Shown: positions 33,459-42,922 of the stretch, piece by piece
Numbering within the stretch: position 1 is the first letter of the stretch
How the letters are laid out: each line of letters begins with the position of its first letter
Source of the DNA: Undaria pinnatifida
Lineage: Eukaryota > Sar > Phaeophyceae > Laminariales > Alariaceae
DNA: 64,000 nt
Reading direction: 5' to 3'
NCBI GenBank assembly: GCA_012845835.1
Contig: JABAKD010000030.1
Location: forward strand, 11,043,715-11,107,714
Program-made: the position numbers and the translations under genes
Notes under the pieces: generated by a model
What the model saw: only the letters and a program-made list of their open reading frames with translations
What the model was told of the DNA's origin: nothing
Database searches by the model: none

Positions 33459-34365
33459 CCGCAGTGTACCGATAACCACAGGTATGGTGTACGACGTAGC
33501 AGGTATCAGTACTTGAGAGCTTGAGAGGGACGATTACGGCAGCCGATAACCTCAAGCTTGTTCGTGAAGTGTCGGAACCAAACTGCGAGTAGATGTACTA
33601 CTTTATGGGCGCACTCACACAAACTAAACGGCTGCAATCATCACTACTCCGAACGAGATGCCAGGTATTGGTTTGGTCGCTGAAACCAGGTTCCTAAATT
33701 GATTTCACCATCATGCCTAGTCTGTTTTTGGCAGATGATATGCCATGTCCAGCAACATAGCCTTGGCACAGAAGGGGGGGGGGTGCTCATAGTCGTTAGA
33801 TCGTATAATACATGAGATCATACATTCTAGTATGTAGCACGACGTGTCGTGCTTGTCATGTATCATACGTGGTATATAGCATCGTATTATTGCACCATAT
33901 GTAAAATCCTGATATATTCTTTAGTCTATACTCGTAACGTATTCACGCATATAACCCAGGTAAACCAGGCATAGAATTATGGAATTTAGGGGAGGGGGGG
34001 GGGAGGGCTCGCGCAGGAGTAGAATCACAAGCCCCGCCCGTAGTACGAGGGCAGGGGCGGGGGGGGGTGCCCGTACATTCACGACGTGGTCTTTTGTACC
34101 TAGATACAATATTATACAAGCCCCCAGACACAAAAGGGGGGGTGATGCCGCGCTCGACCATTGAACTCTAAAATCTATTATTGGCACTGCACACTATAAA
34201 TGAAGATCAATCGTGCGTTAGGGTTTGGAATCGCATGTTGGGGTTAACAATCGTGCCGTACTGCCGCTGTATGTACCTGGTGCATGGGGTCAGGGTTACG
34301 TGCAACTCCTTGTGAAGTTTTTTTTTGCTATTTGTGTGCGACGAACACGCAGACGCGGAGTAAGT
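33459..34365. other. Unassigned DNA
   Basis: No gene. G runs at 33773-33781 and around 33990 and 34060. Short near-repeats of ATCGTA/ATACGT words at 33790-33900. Confidence 0.4.
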
Positions 34366-34450
34366 ACCAACAACGCAGCTTGCAAAGATAAGTATATACC
34401 TGAAATTCGTCGAACTCACGGCTGACGTCCTTGAAATATTTTGTATAGAA
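34366..34450 (-). repeat. C1 dispersed repeat
   Basis: ACGCAGCTTGCAAAGATAAG then CGTCGAACTCACGGCTGACG and an AT-rich end. Confidence 0.7.
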
Positions 34451-34511
34451 TACCAACGCCAACCATCACAGCAGTGGAGAAAAACAAAATATGTATACAC
34501 CAGGTATGTTA

Positions 34512-34800
34512 TGAATAATGAAAATACACTCCAGCTGTGGGATCGAATATTTTGTCGAAACTCATTTTTGCAAGCTGTGTGTGATACTCCGATCGCGCGT
34601 ATTACGGGTTGTGTGTCTTTATTAAGGATATCGGTCGGCGACTCCCCTTGCAACTACAGCAGTGTAGCTATCAGGGTCAACAGGGTGATGTTGGTCAGTT
34701 TGTGCGCGGAAACTATAAAACCCGTTTCTGAGGGGGACAAAATCTGACAGCTGTGGAAGGAAATGCATCAGTGTATCAAGTGAATCCTGTATACTTCGAA
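34512..34800 (+). repeat. Element C, 5' portion
   Basis: AATACACTCCAGCTGTGGGA through GCAAGCTGTGTGTGATACTC, ATTACGGGTTGTGTGTC, CGGTCGGCGACTCCCC and CTGAGGGGGACAAAATCTG. It ends in GTGAATCCTGTATA before the MITE at 34814. Confidence 0.7.
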
Positions 34801-34813
34801 GTATATACAAGTA

Positions 34814-34993
34814 CAGTAGGTGGCCCTATATAGTGCGGGTATGTGTCACGAAAAATTACCCGCACTATACCGGGCACCCGCACTATATAAAAACCGGCCA
34901 CTATAGAGGGGTCTATATTGTGCCAAACGATTTCACCCGCACAATATCGGACACCCGCACTATATGAACCGCACTATATAGGGCCACCTACTG
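34814..34993. mobile_element. 180-bp MITE with perfect 25-bp inverted ends
   Basis: The left end CAGTAGGTGGCCCTATATAG plus TGCGG is exactly complementary to the right end. Inside, ACCCGCACTATA and close variants recur at least four times as subterminal repeats in both orientations. No coding capacity and no clear target duplication at the edges. The family of the parent DNA transposon is not determined. Confidence 0.85.
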
Positions 34994-35064
34994 CATGCAT
35001 ATTAAACAAAAGAATAGAACCCCTCCCATTAAGAAAAAACACCCACATAGTTCATTACAAGTAC

Positions 35065-35148
35065 CAACAACGCAGCTTGTAGATTAGTGCTTGTATTGAG
35101 CCGAAATTCGTCGAACTCACGGCTGACGTCCTTCAAATATTTTTATAG
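35065..35148 (-). repeat. C1 dispersed repeat
   Basis: ACGCAGCTTGTAGATTAGTG then CGTCGAACTCACGGCTGACG. It shares the GTACCAACAACGCAGC lead-in with the copy at 34366, so the two may be one duplicated segment. Confidence 0.65.
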
Positions 35149-36210
35149 AATAATCGACGTAAGAGAGGACGCTTCGTATTATCCTGTAAACTTCTTGTTT
35201 GTTCCTGCTGGCTCGTTCTTCGTCGTCGCACAAAATGTTGCACCTTTTTTTGATTGGGTGACACGTCGTCATGGGATATATCCCTTGTGCGGGGCGCACA
35301 CCACACCACACACATGCATGGAAAGATGGAAGCGATGTTTTTTTTTCGAGAGGCTGCTGGCTACTGGCCCAATGAAGTGGACATTTTTTTCGTTCCCAAT
35401 AGTATGTCCCAGGTAGAGTTAGTAAGTATGTACCCTTGGGAGCTGGTACCGCCGTGCGTATTGCTTTTTTTATTTTTTTTTCGATGTACGATGACACGTG
35501 TTGTGTAGTGCAATGATACGTACGATATGCACGAGAACGCCTATATACGTTATCCCAATATCTTTCCGCTAACATTCCAACTGGGCTTGCGATTTTTGTC
35601 TTGTCGCTCGCGACCAGTTTTTTTTTCAAATACATCCATGTACAAACATACGTCGACCACTATTCATTGTTCCATCGCCTGAGACAATAGATACAACTTG
35701 TTATTTATTTTGTTGATTTTATCATTTGAGAGGAGGTACTGCTGTCTAATCGCGTGAACGGAAGTGTTGGCGCCGGTATGCAAACTGGTACGATTACACT
35801 GCTGTTTTGCTACTTTCTGCGCTACCGTTATGTCGTACGGGTACGTACGTACCCGTGGTATCATATGGTATCATTATCGTACATTATCGTGCATGTCCGA
35901 TGTGGATGCAGAACAGGCGATTTTTCTCTTGTAACGGTTTTTCTGCGTTTTGTTGGCCTTTTTTGTATGTTTTTGTGTACCAGGTACACAAATATTAGTT
36001 ATTATTAGTTGGTATGAAGATTGAAGAAGATGCCACGTGCCGAGCCGACACACTTCGTTCCAAGGTTCGCAAGCCCAATCAGTCAAATCGACGCTCGTAC
36101 TCGTACTGCTGGGCGTTCAAAGATGCGACTCATTTTTGTTGCTGCTGTCGTTGTTGCTCTCGCGTCAGCATTATGATAGCGGTATCACATACTGTATGCG
36201 GTATCCCATT
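35149..36210. other. Unassigned DNA
   Basis: No gene accepted. TACCAGGTA at 35978. Confidence 0.4.
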
Positions 36211-36360
36211 TTTTGTTTTTTTTGCATCCTCCAGCGGATGGGGAAAAATAAAGCTCAAGCTCACCACACTTCCACGTATTTTCATGCGCGTTGTGTGTCG
36301 ATTAAACTCAGTTGCTTTCGCAACCCTGCGCTAGCTGGCGCGTCCTTCTGATCCCACTAT
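36211..36360 (-). mobile_element. Repeat B, copy 2
   Basis: T-rich lead, CATCCTCCAGCGGATGGGG, CACACTTCCACGTATTTTCA and GCGCTAGCTGGCGCG in the same order as at 14258 and 63715. Confidence 0.65.
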
Positions 36361-36589
36361 AGCCATAGCGTGAGCTGTCCCTATCAGCGGTCGTCGTTAC
36401 CAGTATTCCTATTCCAGTGTTCCATTCCATCGTCCACCGTCCATCGATCCATCGCCTTGCCGCTACATGTGATTGCGTGTTATTCATTATCACATGCATG
36501 CAAGGCAAGTAGTTTAGTTGTACTTGTACGCGGTACACAACTCTGGTACGCTTACATTTTGTCTTTATTTTCATTGTTTGACTTGTATC

Positions 36590-36900
36590 ATACAGTCTCA
36601 GTGTGTGTAATATCCACTTTAAAGTGATCGTTGCACCCATCTACATCCAGCACAACCAGTGTCCGTCCGTGCTGATGCCTCATATGATATACAGAGAGAC
36701 GAGCTTTAAGGTCACGAACTATGACACGAGACAGAAACGCATTCCACATACATGAAGAGGTGATTTGGTCATGCAATGCCACGCAATGAGCACGCGGGTG
36801 CAAAACAACAGCTGAAAAACAACAAAATGCAAGCCAGCACACCAGACTCTTTGCAACAAAACGTAAGAAAAGATTAATATGAAAACAAGTCAAAAGGAAA
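36590..36900 (+). mobile_element. Element J, copy 1
   Basis: CAGTGTGTGTAATATCC start, then CATCCAGCACAACCAGTGTC, GTGCTGATGCCTCA, AGAGAGACGAGC, AATGAGCACGCGGGTGC and CCAGACTC. The same order is found at 41875-42240. No protein-coding frame. Confidence 0.6.
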
Positions 36901-38084
36901 AAGCAATTGGAAAGAATAATATACTGTACTTCGAAGTATTACGTAACGAATGTGGTACTAATTGTACCTGATTGTATGATTTTATGGTTCGAAAGAAGTA
37001 TTTTTAAAGAACCCGAAATGAGAACTTTGAAATATGGCAAAGGCGGGTGATGGTTGGCGCGGCCTTTATATCGGAGTTCGAAAAAATTCAAGTGGGGAAA
37101 TCGCGAAGCCGCGGATTTCGGTCTTCTGCGTCGTTTGTGCGTGTTGGTTCGAATCTGATATCTCTTCTTACATATTACACGCGCTGCTTGCCATGCCTGT
37201 AACTATTATATTATACCCATAGGCGCAGTATTATACCAGTACCAGTACATTTACTCTTTGTATGCGTTGGTGTGTCCAGAAAGGTCGCTGAGGGTAAAAA
37301 CCCTTGTACGGGGTAGCTGGAGTGTGTGCTCTTAAAATTAAACTCATGTTTCCACCCGTCTGCATCCAGCACAACCTATGCCCTTGTCCGTGCCGATGCC
37401 TCCTAATAATAAGACTAGTGGTTTTAATAGAGAGGCAAGCTAAAGTGGCGATTAGAAAATAAAAGAAGAGAAAGACGAGTCCGTTCTTGTTCTGCTGTGG
37501 AACCGATTCGTTCATGGTCGTGATTGATGATCATGATTTTATGCGTAGATAATCAAGTTTCCGTATATCGTGGCTTCGTGCAAATGTAATACTTTTATTC
37601 TCTACTATGCTCGTATCGTGTTGCTTTCACGTACGGTTCAAATCACAATATTATGTCCAAAATATATTGGGCAAGGATAATGTTTTGCCCTTCTCTCGTT
37701 TTGATGATTCCATGCGGTTTACTCCCTGGCCCCTAAACTTTGGTCCAGCTCGAAAGCGGTTAATGACTGATGGCCCAGACAGGCCTCTCCGCGCAACGTG
37801 CAGCTCGAAAGCGTTTAGTGACTAATAACCCAGGCAGGCCTCTCCGCGCAACGACAACAACAACTGCACGGCACCTGGTACCATCGCACCTGGTGCCAGA
37901 TGCCAGAAGTTTTTTTTTTTTCTAATCGATGTTGCTGTTGAAAAGTACGGCTGCGCTGTTTGGTGCCGGTAATTTGTGAGGGATCGTATCGGTGTGCTGC
38001 TGTTCACCAGGTACCTGGTACTTGTTTTTTTTGTGTACGTGTGTCGGTGTTACGCAGTCCTGTTTTTTTTCGCTCTTCGCAGTT
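36901..38084. other. Unassigned DNA with a J fragment
   Basis: 37315-37450 carries J sequence (GTGTGTGCTC, CTGCATCCAGCACAACC, GCCGATGCCTCC). CACCTGGTACC and ACCAGGTACCTGGT (a perfect 14-bp palindrome, 38006-38019) are at the right. No gene. Confidence 0.45.
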
Positions 38085-38432
38085 TTTATTGTCTCTCTCC
38101 CGAGACCGACTCAGATACAGGGTCACGTAGCGCACCCTCTCCCCCTCCCAACTACGCGACGTGGCTTCCTTTTTTTTCGCGGTAAATTTCAACCCTTTCT
38201 TCCCTCGTCAACTGGCATCGAATTGCACATACAGCGACTACCCACCCTGCAAGGCGCTCTCAGCAGTTGATTCTTTTTGTTATTTATTGTTGCGAATAAA
38301 CTCAAGAGTCCGACCCACGTAGATTCGAACTCCAAAACCAAGTCTTGGTTAATACTAAAAAATAGGAGCATTCGAAGGTAACCACTATTAATACGCAGAC
38401 AACCCGTAGACCAACGGGGCGACCGCGTGCAT
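38085..38432 (-). mobile_element. SINE-1 subfamily 2, inverted
   Basis: Inverted body landmarks (GACTCAGATACAGGGTCACG, GCGCTCTCAGCAGTTGATTC, ACTCAAGAGTCCGACCC) match the plus copy at 40896-41235. The head end carries an inverted B box (GATTCGAACTCC at 38322) and an inverted A box (TAGACCAACGGGGCGACC at about 38407-38424). Confidence 0.6.
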
Positions 38433-39470
38433 CAGCACGAGTAAATACGGAGTACCAGGTATGTTATATCGAGTAAATATATGTGACATCAGCACCATTT
38501 CATATGATACGTGCCGACCATCTGGTACCGAATAGTATTACAGCACTCAAAGTATCTCGAACATTTTCTGCCGTATTATATCATACGCGTACTTGTATAC
38601 GTAAATTTTTCATCTAGTCGAGGATAGTTAGTTAGCCTGTATATGCCGTACATAGTACGCTGCTATTCGGGAATCGCTGTATCGCTGTCATAGGATGGTG
38701 TTGTCCGGCGCTGGCAGGCTGGCTGCCAAGAGCACTGGCATCACCAGCTACAAAAATTAATAGCTGGCAGCTTGGCTATTACTGTATTAGTTAATAGCTG
38801 GCAGCTTGCTTTACTCTTGCAAACTTTAAATTGCTCATGTTCTTGGATTGGAAAAAGTGAGAGGTTCCAACGTCCAGTGTCCAGTTCGGCGCCGGCTGTG
38901 AGCAGTCCTTGTTGGGTCCTTGTATCGTTGTTGCCGCTGTGGTATTTCCTTGTGTCGTCCTGTCATCCCACATCCGATTTTGAAGCAGCAAGCACGCATG
39001 CGCACGCGAGGCAGCGCCTCACCGCATCATGCCTCGATGTTGGCTTTTGTTCTCATACTTGTATGTATTGAGTCTTTCTATCGTAAAAAAGTGGTGGTGT
39101 TTGTGTGCTTCGCCCGTTGGACAGAAGGCGTTTTTGTGCGATCACGAGACGCCTCTACATGCGCTTGCGTGGGGTTGGCGTTGGACAGAAGGCGTTTTTG
39201 TGTGGTGACGGAACGCTTCTCCGTGCCCTTTATGGTCATTTTTCAGCCATGGTCGTAAGGCTTCAACTACAAGATACAATGTATAACGACACAGCAGTTG
39301 CTGAACGTGGTCAACATGGCGAACATTGGCCTCGCCGACATGCTCATGCCCCCTGGGCTCGGGTCCACACCAGGCGCGCGGCGTTGCGGTGCGACTGCCG
39401 CACGTACGATGTGAAATTTGTGTTCTGCACGACACACTGCCTATTTTGACTGCGGTTGGCATTGCGTGGC
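38433..39470. other. Unassigned DNA with short tandem
   Basis: TTGGACAGAAGGCGTTTTTG occurs at 39117 and 39180, a 63-bp duplication of about 1.5 units. TACCAGGTA occurs at 38453. No gene. Confidence 0.45.
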
Positions 39471-39655
39471 CAAATGGCCTCACTTGCTGTAGGTACAATC
39501 ATGTGTGTCTCTGTCTCAGTTTGCGACCACAGCAGCAGTAGCAGTAGCGGTAGAGCTCGTCTGTCGAATAATAAGAGGCACCGGCACGGACACTGGTTGT
39601 GCTGGATGCAGATGGGTGAAAATATCATTTTAATGTGAACAGCACACACACTGTC
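39471..39655 (-). mobile_element. Element J fragment
   Basis: The minus strand reads CAGTGTGTGTGCTGTTCACA, CATTAAAATGATATTTTC, CATCTGCATCCAGCACAACC and CAGTGTCCGTGCCGGTGCCT. Confidence 0.6.
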
Positions 39656-40034
39656 TGTGACCAAATGCTGTTAGGTTTACGAATATAATGTTCGTGCGTC
39701 GTGGATGTTTCGATCGCTTCTTCAGCAGAGCGGCGTAAGCCGCAATGACTTGCACCTGGTATGTACGAAGTTACATACCTGGTTATGTGCCTGGTGCCTG
39801 GCTGGTATACATTAATAATGCACCTGGTGTCTGACTGGTAAATCAGCAGTACTTTATACTTTGAATATTGAATATTCAACGTATTGGGCGCAAGTGTTTT
39901 TGTCAAGTTTTTTTTTCCTCGATTCCATGGAGGAATTTCGCATGTCCAATCACCAACAACTGGGTTTCGTGTTGCATTTTTCCCCGGGGGTTTGGGGGGG
40001 TGATATTCAACAGCAGTATCTACAGGGTTGTTTG
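39656..40034. other. Unassigned DNA
   Basis: CACCTGGT and ACCTGGTT words are clustered at 39750-39830. No gene. Confidence 0.4.
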
Positions 40035-40335
40035 TTTCACACTCATCTACTTTCCAGCTTCTGGACAAGCCGTGGTCACAGGTGTCGTCCCCTTCTCCCC
40101 CCCCGGTTCTCACCTTCACTTTTTTACATCGCACAGGGTTCAGCAATCCCACTCCTCGTCGATTTTTCATCGAATGTTGCTAACTCACGCTCTCGCGCTT
40201 TCCGCAAGTCAACTTGAGGACAAGAAAAAGTCCCCAGGAGTTTATACGAATATGCACTCGGGGGAATTCGAACTCACGAAACTGACCAATACCAGGCTCG
40301 AGGATAACCTGGTACGCCACCGGGGCGACCAGACC
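40035..40335 (-). mobile_element. SINE-1, nearly full-length
   Basis: Inverted copy with the same head as the 33-kb element: inverted B box GGAATTCGAACTCACG (40263), inverted A box AACCTGGTACGCCACC (40306), body CTCACGCTCTCGCGCTTTCC and 3' end CCAGCTTCTGGACAAGCCGT. The A tail is short. Confidence 0.75.
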
Positions 40336-40895
40336 GCTGTTTACATATTTACCCCTGGTAACCGGAACTGGAACCCCCAAACCCCCATACAATATTAGAA
40401 CCGGTATGCTAGTGTCTTCTGGAATTCTCCCGTACACTTGCGTCTACAAGAAGGTTTTCTTGAAATTATGGCTTAACTCGAATCCGAGCGCTACCACCCT
40501 GAAACCCCTAAGAACTCTTAAACCGGTATAATAGTGACTGACCTGGGAATTGCTCCTACTGACTCGTTGTTTTTCTTTTTCGAAAATATGATGCGAGTAT
40601 AACATGGCGGCGTGTTTTTTATGTTGCAAGGTACCAGGTGTGTCGTAGTTGCACATATTCCACTGGCTGCCGGCGCCGCCCGTCCAATCCCGCTACCGTC
40701 GTCGGCCCCGGCGGTGGGGCCGCCGTGAAACCCGCCCCCGGATATGACCAGTGGCTCAACTAAACCAAGCCTGAGCTCGCAAAACCAGTGTCCGCGCTGA
40801 TGCCTCAAGAGAGACGAGCTCTGTGGTCTCAAACTGGGAGACAAGCTGTACACTATTGCGAATACCGCAGGATGATTTGGTCATGAGAATGTGGC
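40336..40895. other. Unassigned DNA with a J fragment
   Basis: 40755-40880 has CCAAGCCTGAGC, CCAGTGTCCGCGCTGATGCC and AGAGAGACGAGCTC, as in J. No gene. Confidence 0.45.
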
Positions 40896-41235
40896 CAGTC
40901 GCCACGGTGGTTTAGTGGTGCCCCTCGAATGGTACTATTGATAGAGTTGGTTCTGGGCATGGAATCCCTTGAGGGTCGGACTTTTGAGTTTATCTGCGAA
41001 AATAAAAAATCAACGGAATGAACTGCTGAGAGCGCCTGCTAAATAGCAGCGTGGGGAGTCGCAATTCGAAGCGCGTTGACGAAGGAAGATGGGGCTGAAG
41101 TCTTGTCGCGATAAAAATGAAGGCACGTACCGTGGTGGGAAGGAGGGAAAAGAGCCTGTTTGGTGACGCTGCCTGGATCTGAGTTATGTCTAATCTAGGG
41201 AGGAAGAAAATGAAAACGTGCGAAAATAATATCGT
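40896..41235 (+). mobile_element. SINE-1 subfamily 2
   Basis: Head GCCACGGTGGTTTAGTGGTG (A box) and GGGCATGGAATCCC (B-box-like). Body GAGGGTCGGACTTTTGAGT, GCGTGGGGAGTCGCAATTCG, GGATCTGAGTTATGTC and an A-rich end. It keeps the CGATAAAAATGAAGGCACG core common to SINE-1 but has a different 3' region. Confidence 0.6.
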
Positions 41236-41260
41236 AGACATGTTGGTGTTGTTGGTGTTG

Positions 41261-41529
41261 TCTTCACATTAAACCGTTCTTTCTACTTGTTTTTTGTTTT
41301 TGTTTATTTCGTATTTCTCTCTTCCAATGTATTTCTGTTGCTGACGTATGTATGTTGTGCCTGTCGTACCCAGTACTAGGGCATGACATTGCGTTGTCGA
41401 ATGCATTACGATGCATTATCTCTGTGTCGTAGCTTGTGACCACAGAGCTGATCTTTCTAGGGTGAGGAATCAGTACGGACACTGGGTGTGCTGGATGTCG
41501 ACGAGTAGAAGAACGGTTTAATGTGAAGA
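41261..41529. mobile_element. Element J with exact 21-bp inverted termini
   Basis: TCTTCACATTAAACCGTTCT plus T at 41261-41281 is exactly complementary to 41509-41529. Between them are the J landmarks in minus orientation (ATCAGTACGGACACTGGGTG, GCTGGATGTCGACG). Outside the termini lie GTGTTG and CACACAC. This shows J is a TIR-type nonautonomous element. Confidence 0.7.
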
Positions 41530-41560
41530 ACACACACACACACACTGCTGTATACCAATA

Positions 41561-41873
41561 CCGGTCACCCCGGTGGCGTATCAGGTTATCCTCGAGCCTG
41601 GTATAGGTCAGTTTCGTGAGTTCGAGCCCCGCCGAGTGATACTCGTATAAATTCGTGGGGGCTTTTTCTTGTGGACAAATTGACTTGCGGAAAGCGCGAG
41701 AGCGTGAGTTAGCAACACTCGATGAACAGTCGACGAGCAGTGGGATTGCTTAACCCTATGCGCGATAAAAATTGAAGGCAAGAACCGGGGAGGAGAAGGG
41801 ATGACACCTGTGACCACGGCTTGTCCAGAAGCTGGAAAGTAAAAAGTGTGCAAAAAAAAAAAAAAAAAAAAAA
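41561..41873 (+). mobile_element. SINE-1, full-length with 22-nt A tail
   Basis: Head CGGTGGCGTATCAGG (A box) and GTGAGTTCGAGCCCC (B box 41617-41630). Body as at 33121. A tail 41852-41873. The closest relative in the window is the 33121 copy. Confidence 0.85.
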
Positions 41874-41874
41874 T

Positions 41875-42245
41875 ACCCAACGACACCAGTACGCCCAGTG
41901 TCCGTGCTGATTCTTCATCCGAGAGAGATTCAACTTATTAGTACTGTATGTGGTCAGACTGAAAGAGAGTAAACCAAACAGTCGCAATTCATCAAGGTAA
42001 CGCAATGAAATGCGAGCGTACCGGGTACGATAACCCAACTAAACAATCCAGACCGTATATAATACCAGGTAGATGGGATTACAAAAAGAGGCCAACCGCA
42101 ATGAGCACGCGGGCAAAGAAAGTACAAACCTGCACACCAGCTGCTGCACAATGCACGCCAGACTCTATTTGCAATAAAAAAACGAAACAGAAGCGATAAA
42201 CAAGACAAAAAACAAGGTAAAACCAATTAGAAGAGGGGATCAGGA
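41875..42245 (+). mobile_element. Element J, copy
   Basis: GCCCAGTGTCCGTGCTGATT, CAATGAGCACGCGGGCAAAG and GCCAGACTCTATTTGC follow the order in 36590-36900. Contains TACCAGGTA at 42063. Confidence 0.55.
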
Positions 42246-42922
42246 CGTCATGACGAAAATCACGTGGTTGCTTTATTATACTTGTAAGAAGCACGCTCAA
42301 AAACTTGGTTAAGCGTGCTTAATTTAATTGCTTGCCAACGCTACACTGTTAATAGTGATAACTGATGAGACCGCGCTCAGCCGATAGTTGTCTTGACATC
42401 ATAGATGGACCCTTCGGGGTTTCTTTTCTATTGGTCTAATCTATTGGAGGCGATGCAACTCGAACGTCAGAACGCCGCTACCTGGCATGATACATACCGT
42501 TGAATTGGCTACCATCCTTGTGTACCTCGACCGAGTTTGGTTTTGGTTTTGGTGTCCTACCTCCTTGAAAGCGCCTTGGCTCCTTTTCGTAACCGGGGAC
42601 TAAACTTTGACAATCGCCTGATTTCTGAAGGCTGAGTTTCGCCAGCTTTTCTCTCCATCTCTTGTGTCTTTTTTCCTTGTTCTTATGTCGTATTAATAGT
42701 TCTGTTTTTCTTTTTTTCTTGTGGTTGTTGATTTCTTTTTCTTGTCCATGTCCTTGTCCTTGACGTTGTCTTTGTCCTTGTCCCTGTCCGTGTCCTCTTC
42801 CTCGTCCTTGGTCTTTTTGGTTTTTGATATTTTTTTGCGTGTGTTTTCTTGTTTTTTTGTCTCTGTTTTATTTTCTCTTTTTTCGCTGGGTGCACCACGC
42901 ACGGCACGGGTTGGCACTACAG
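42246..42922. other. Region upstream of the PH-domain exon
   Basis: Probably an intron, T-rich from 42640 on (CTTGTCCTTGTCC-type repeats at 42745-42815), leading into an acceptor. The exon encoding the first PH strand should lie upstream but I could not place it. Confidence 0.4.

Noticed and set aside
34366-34450. C/D-box snoRNA in C1
   Set aside because: GATGAGT and CTGA are present in one orientation, but box C is imperfect and no terminal stem joins them.
35117-35635. 172-codon minus-strand ORF
   Set aside because: No recognised motif, it overlaps a C1 repeat and its composition equals the surroundings; open by chance is likelier.
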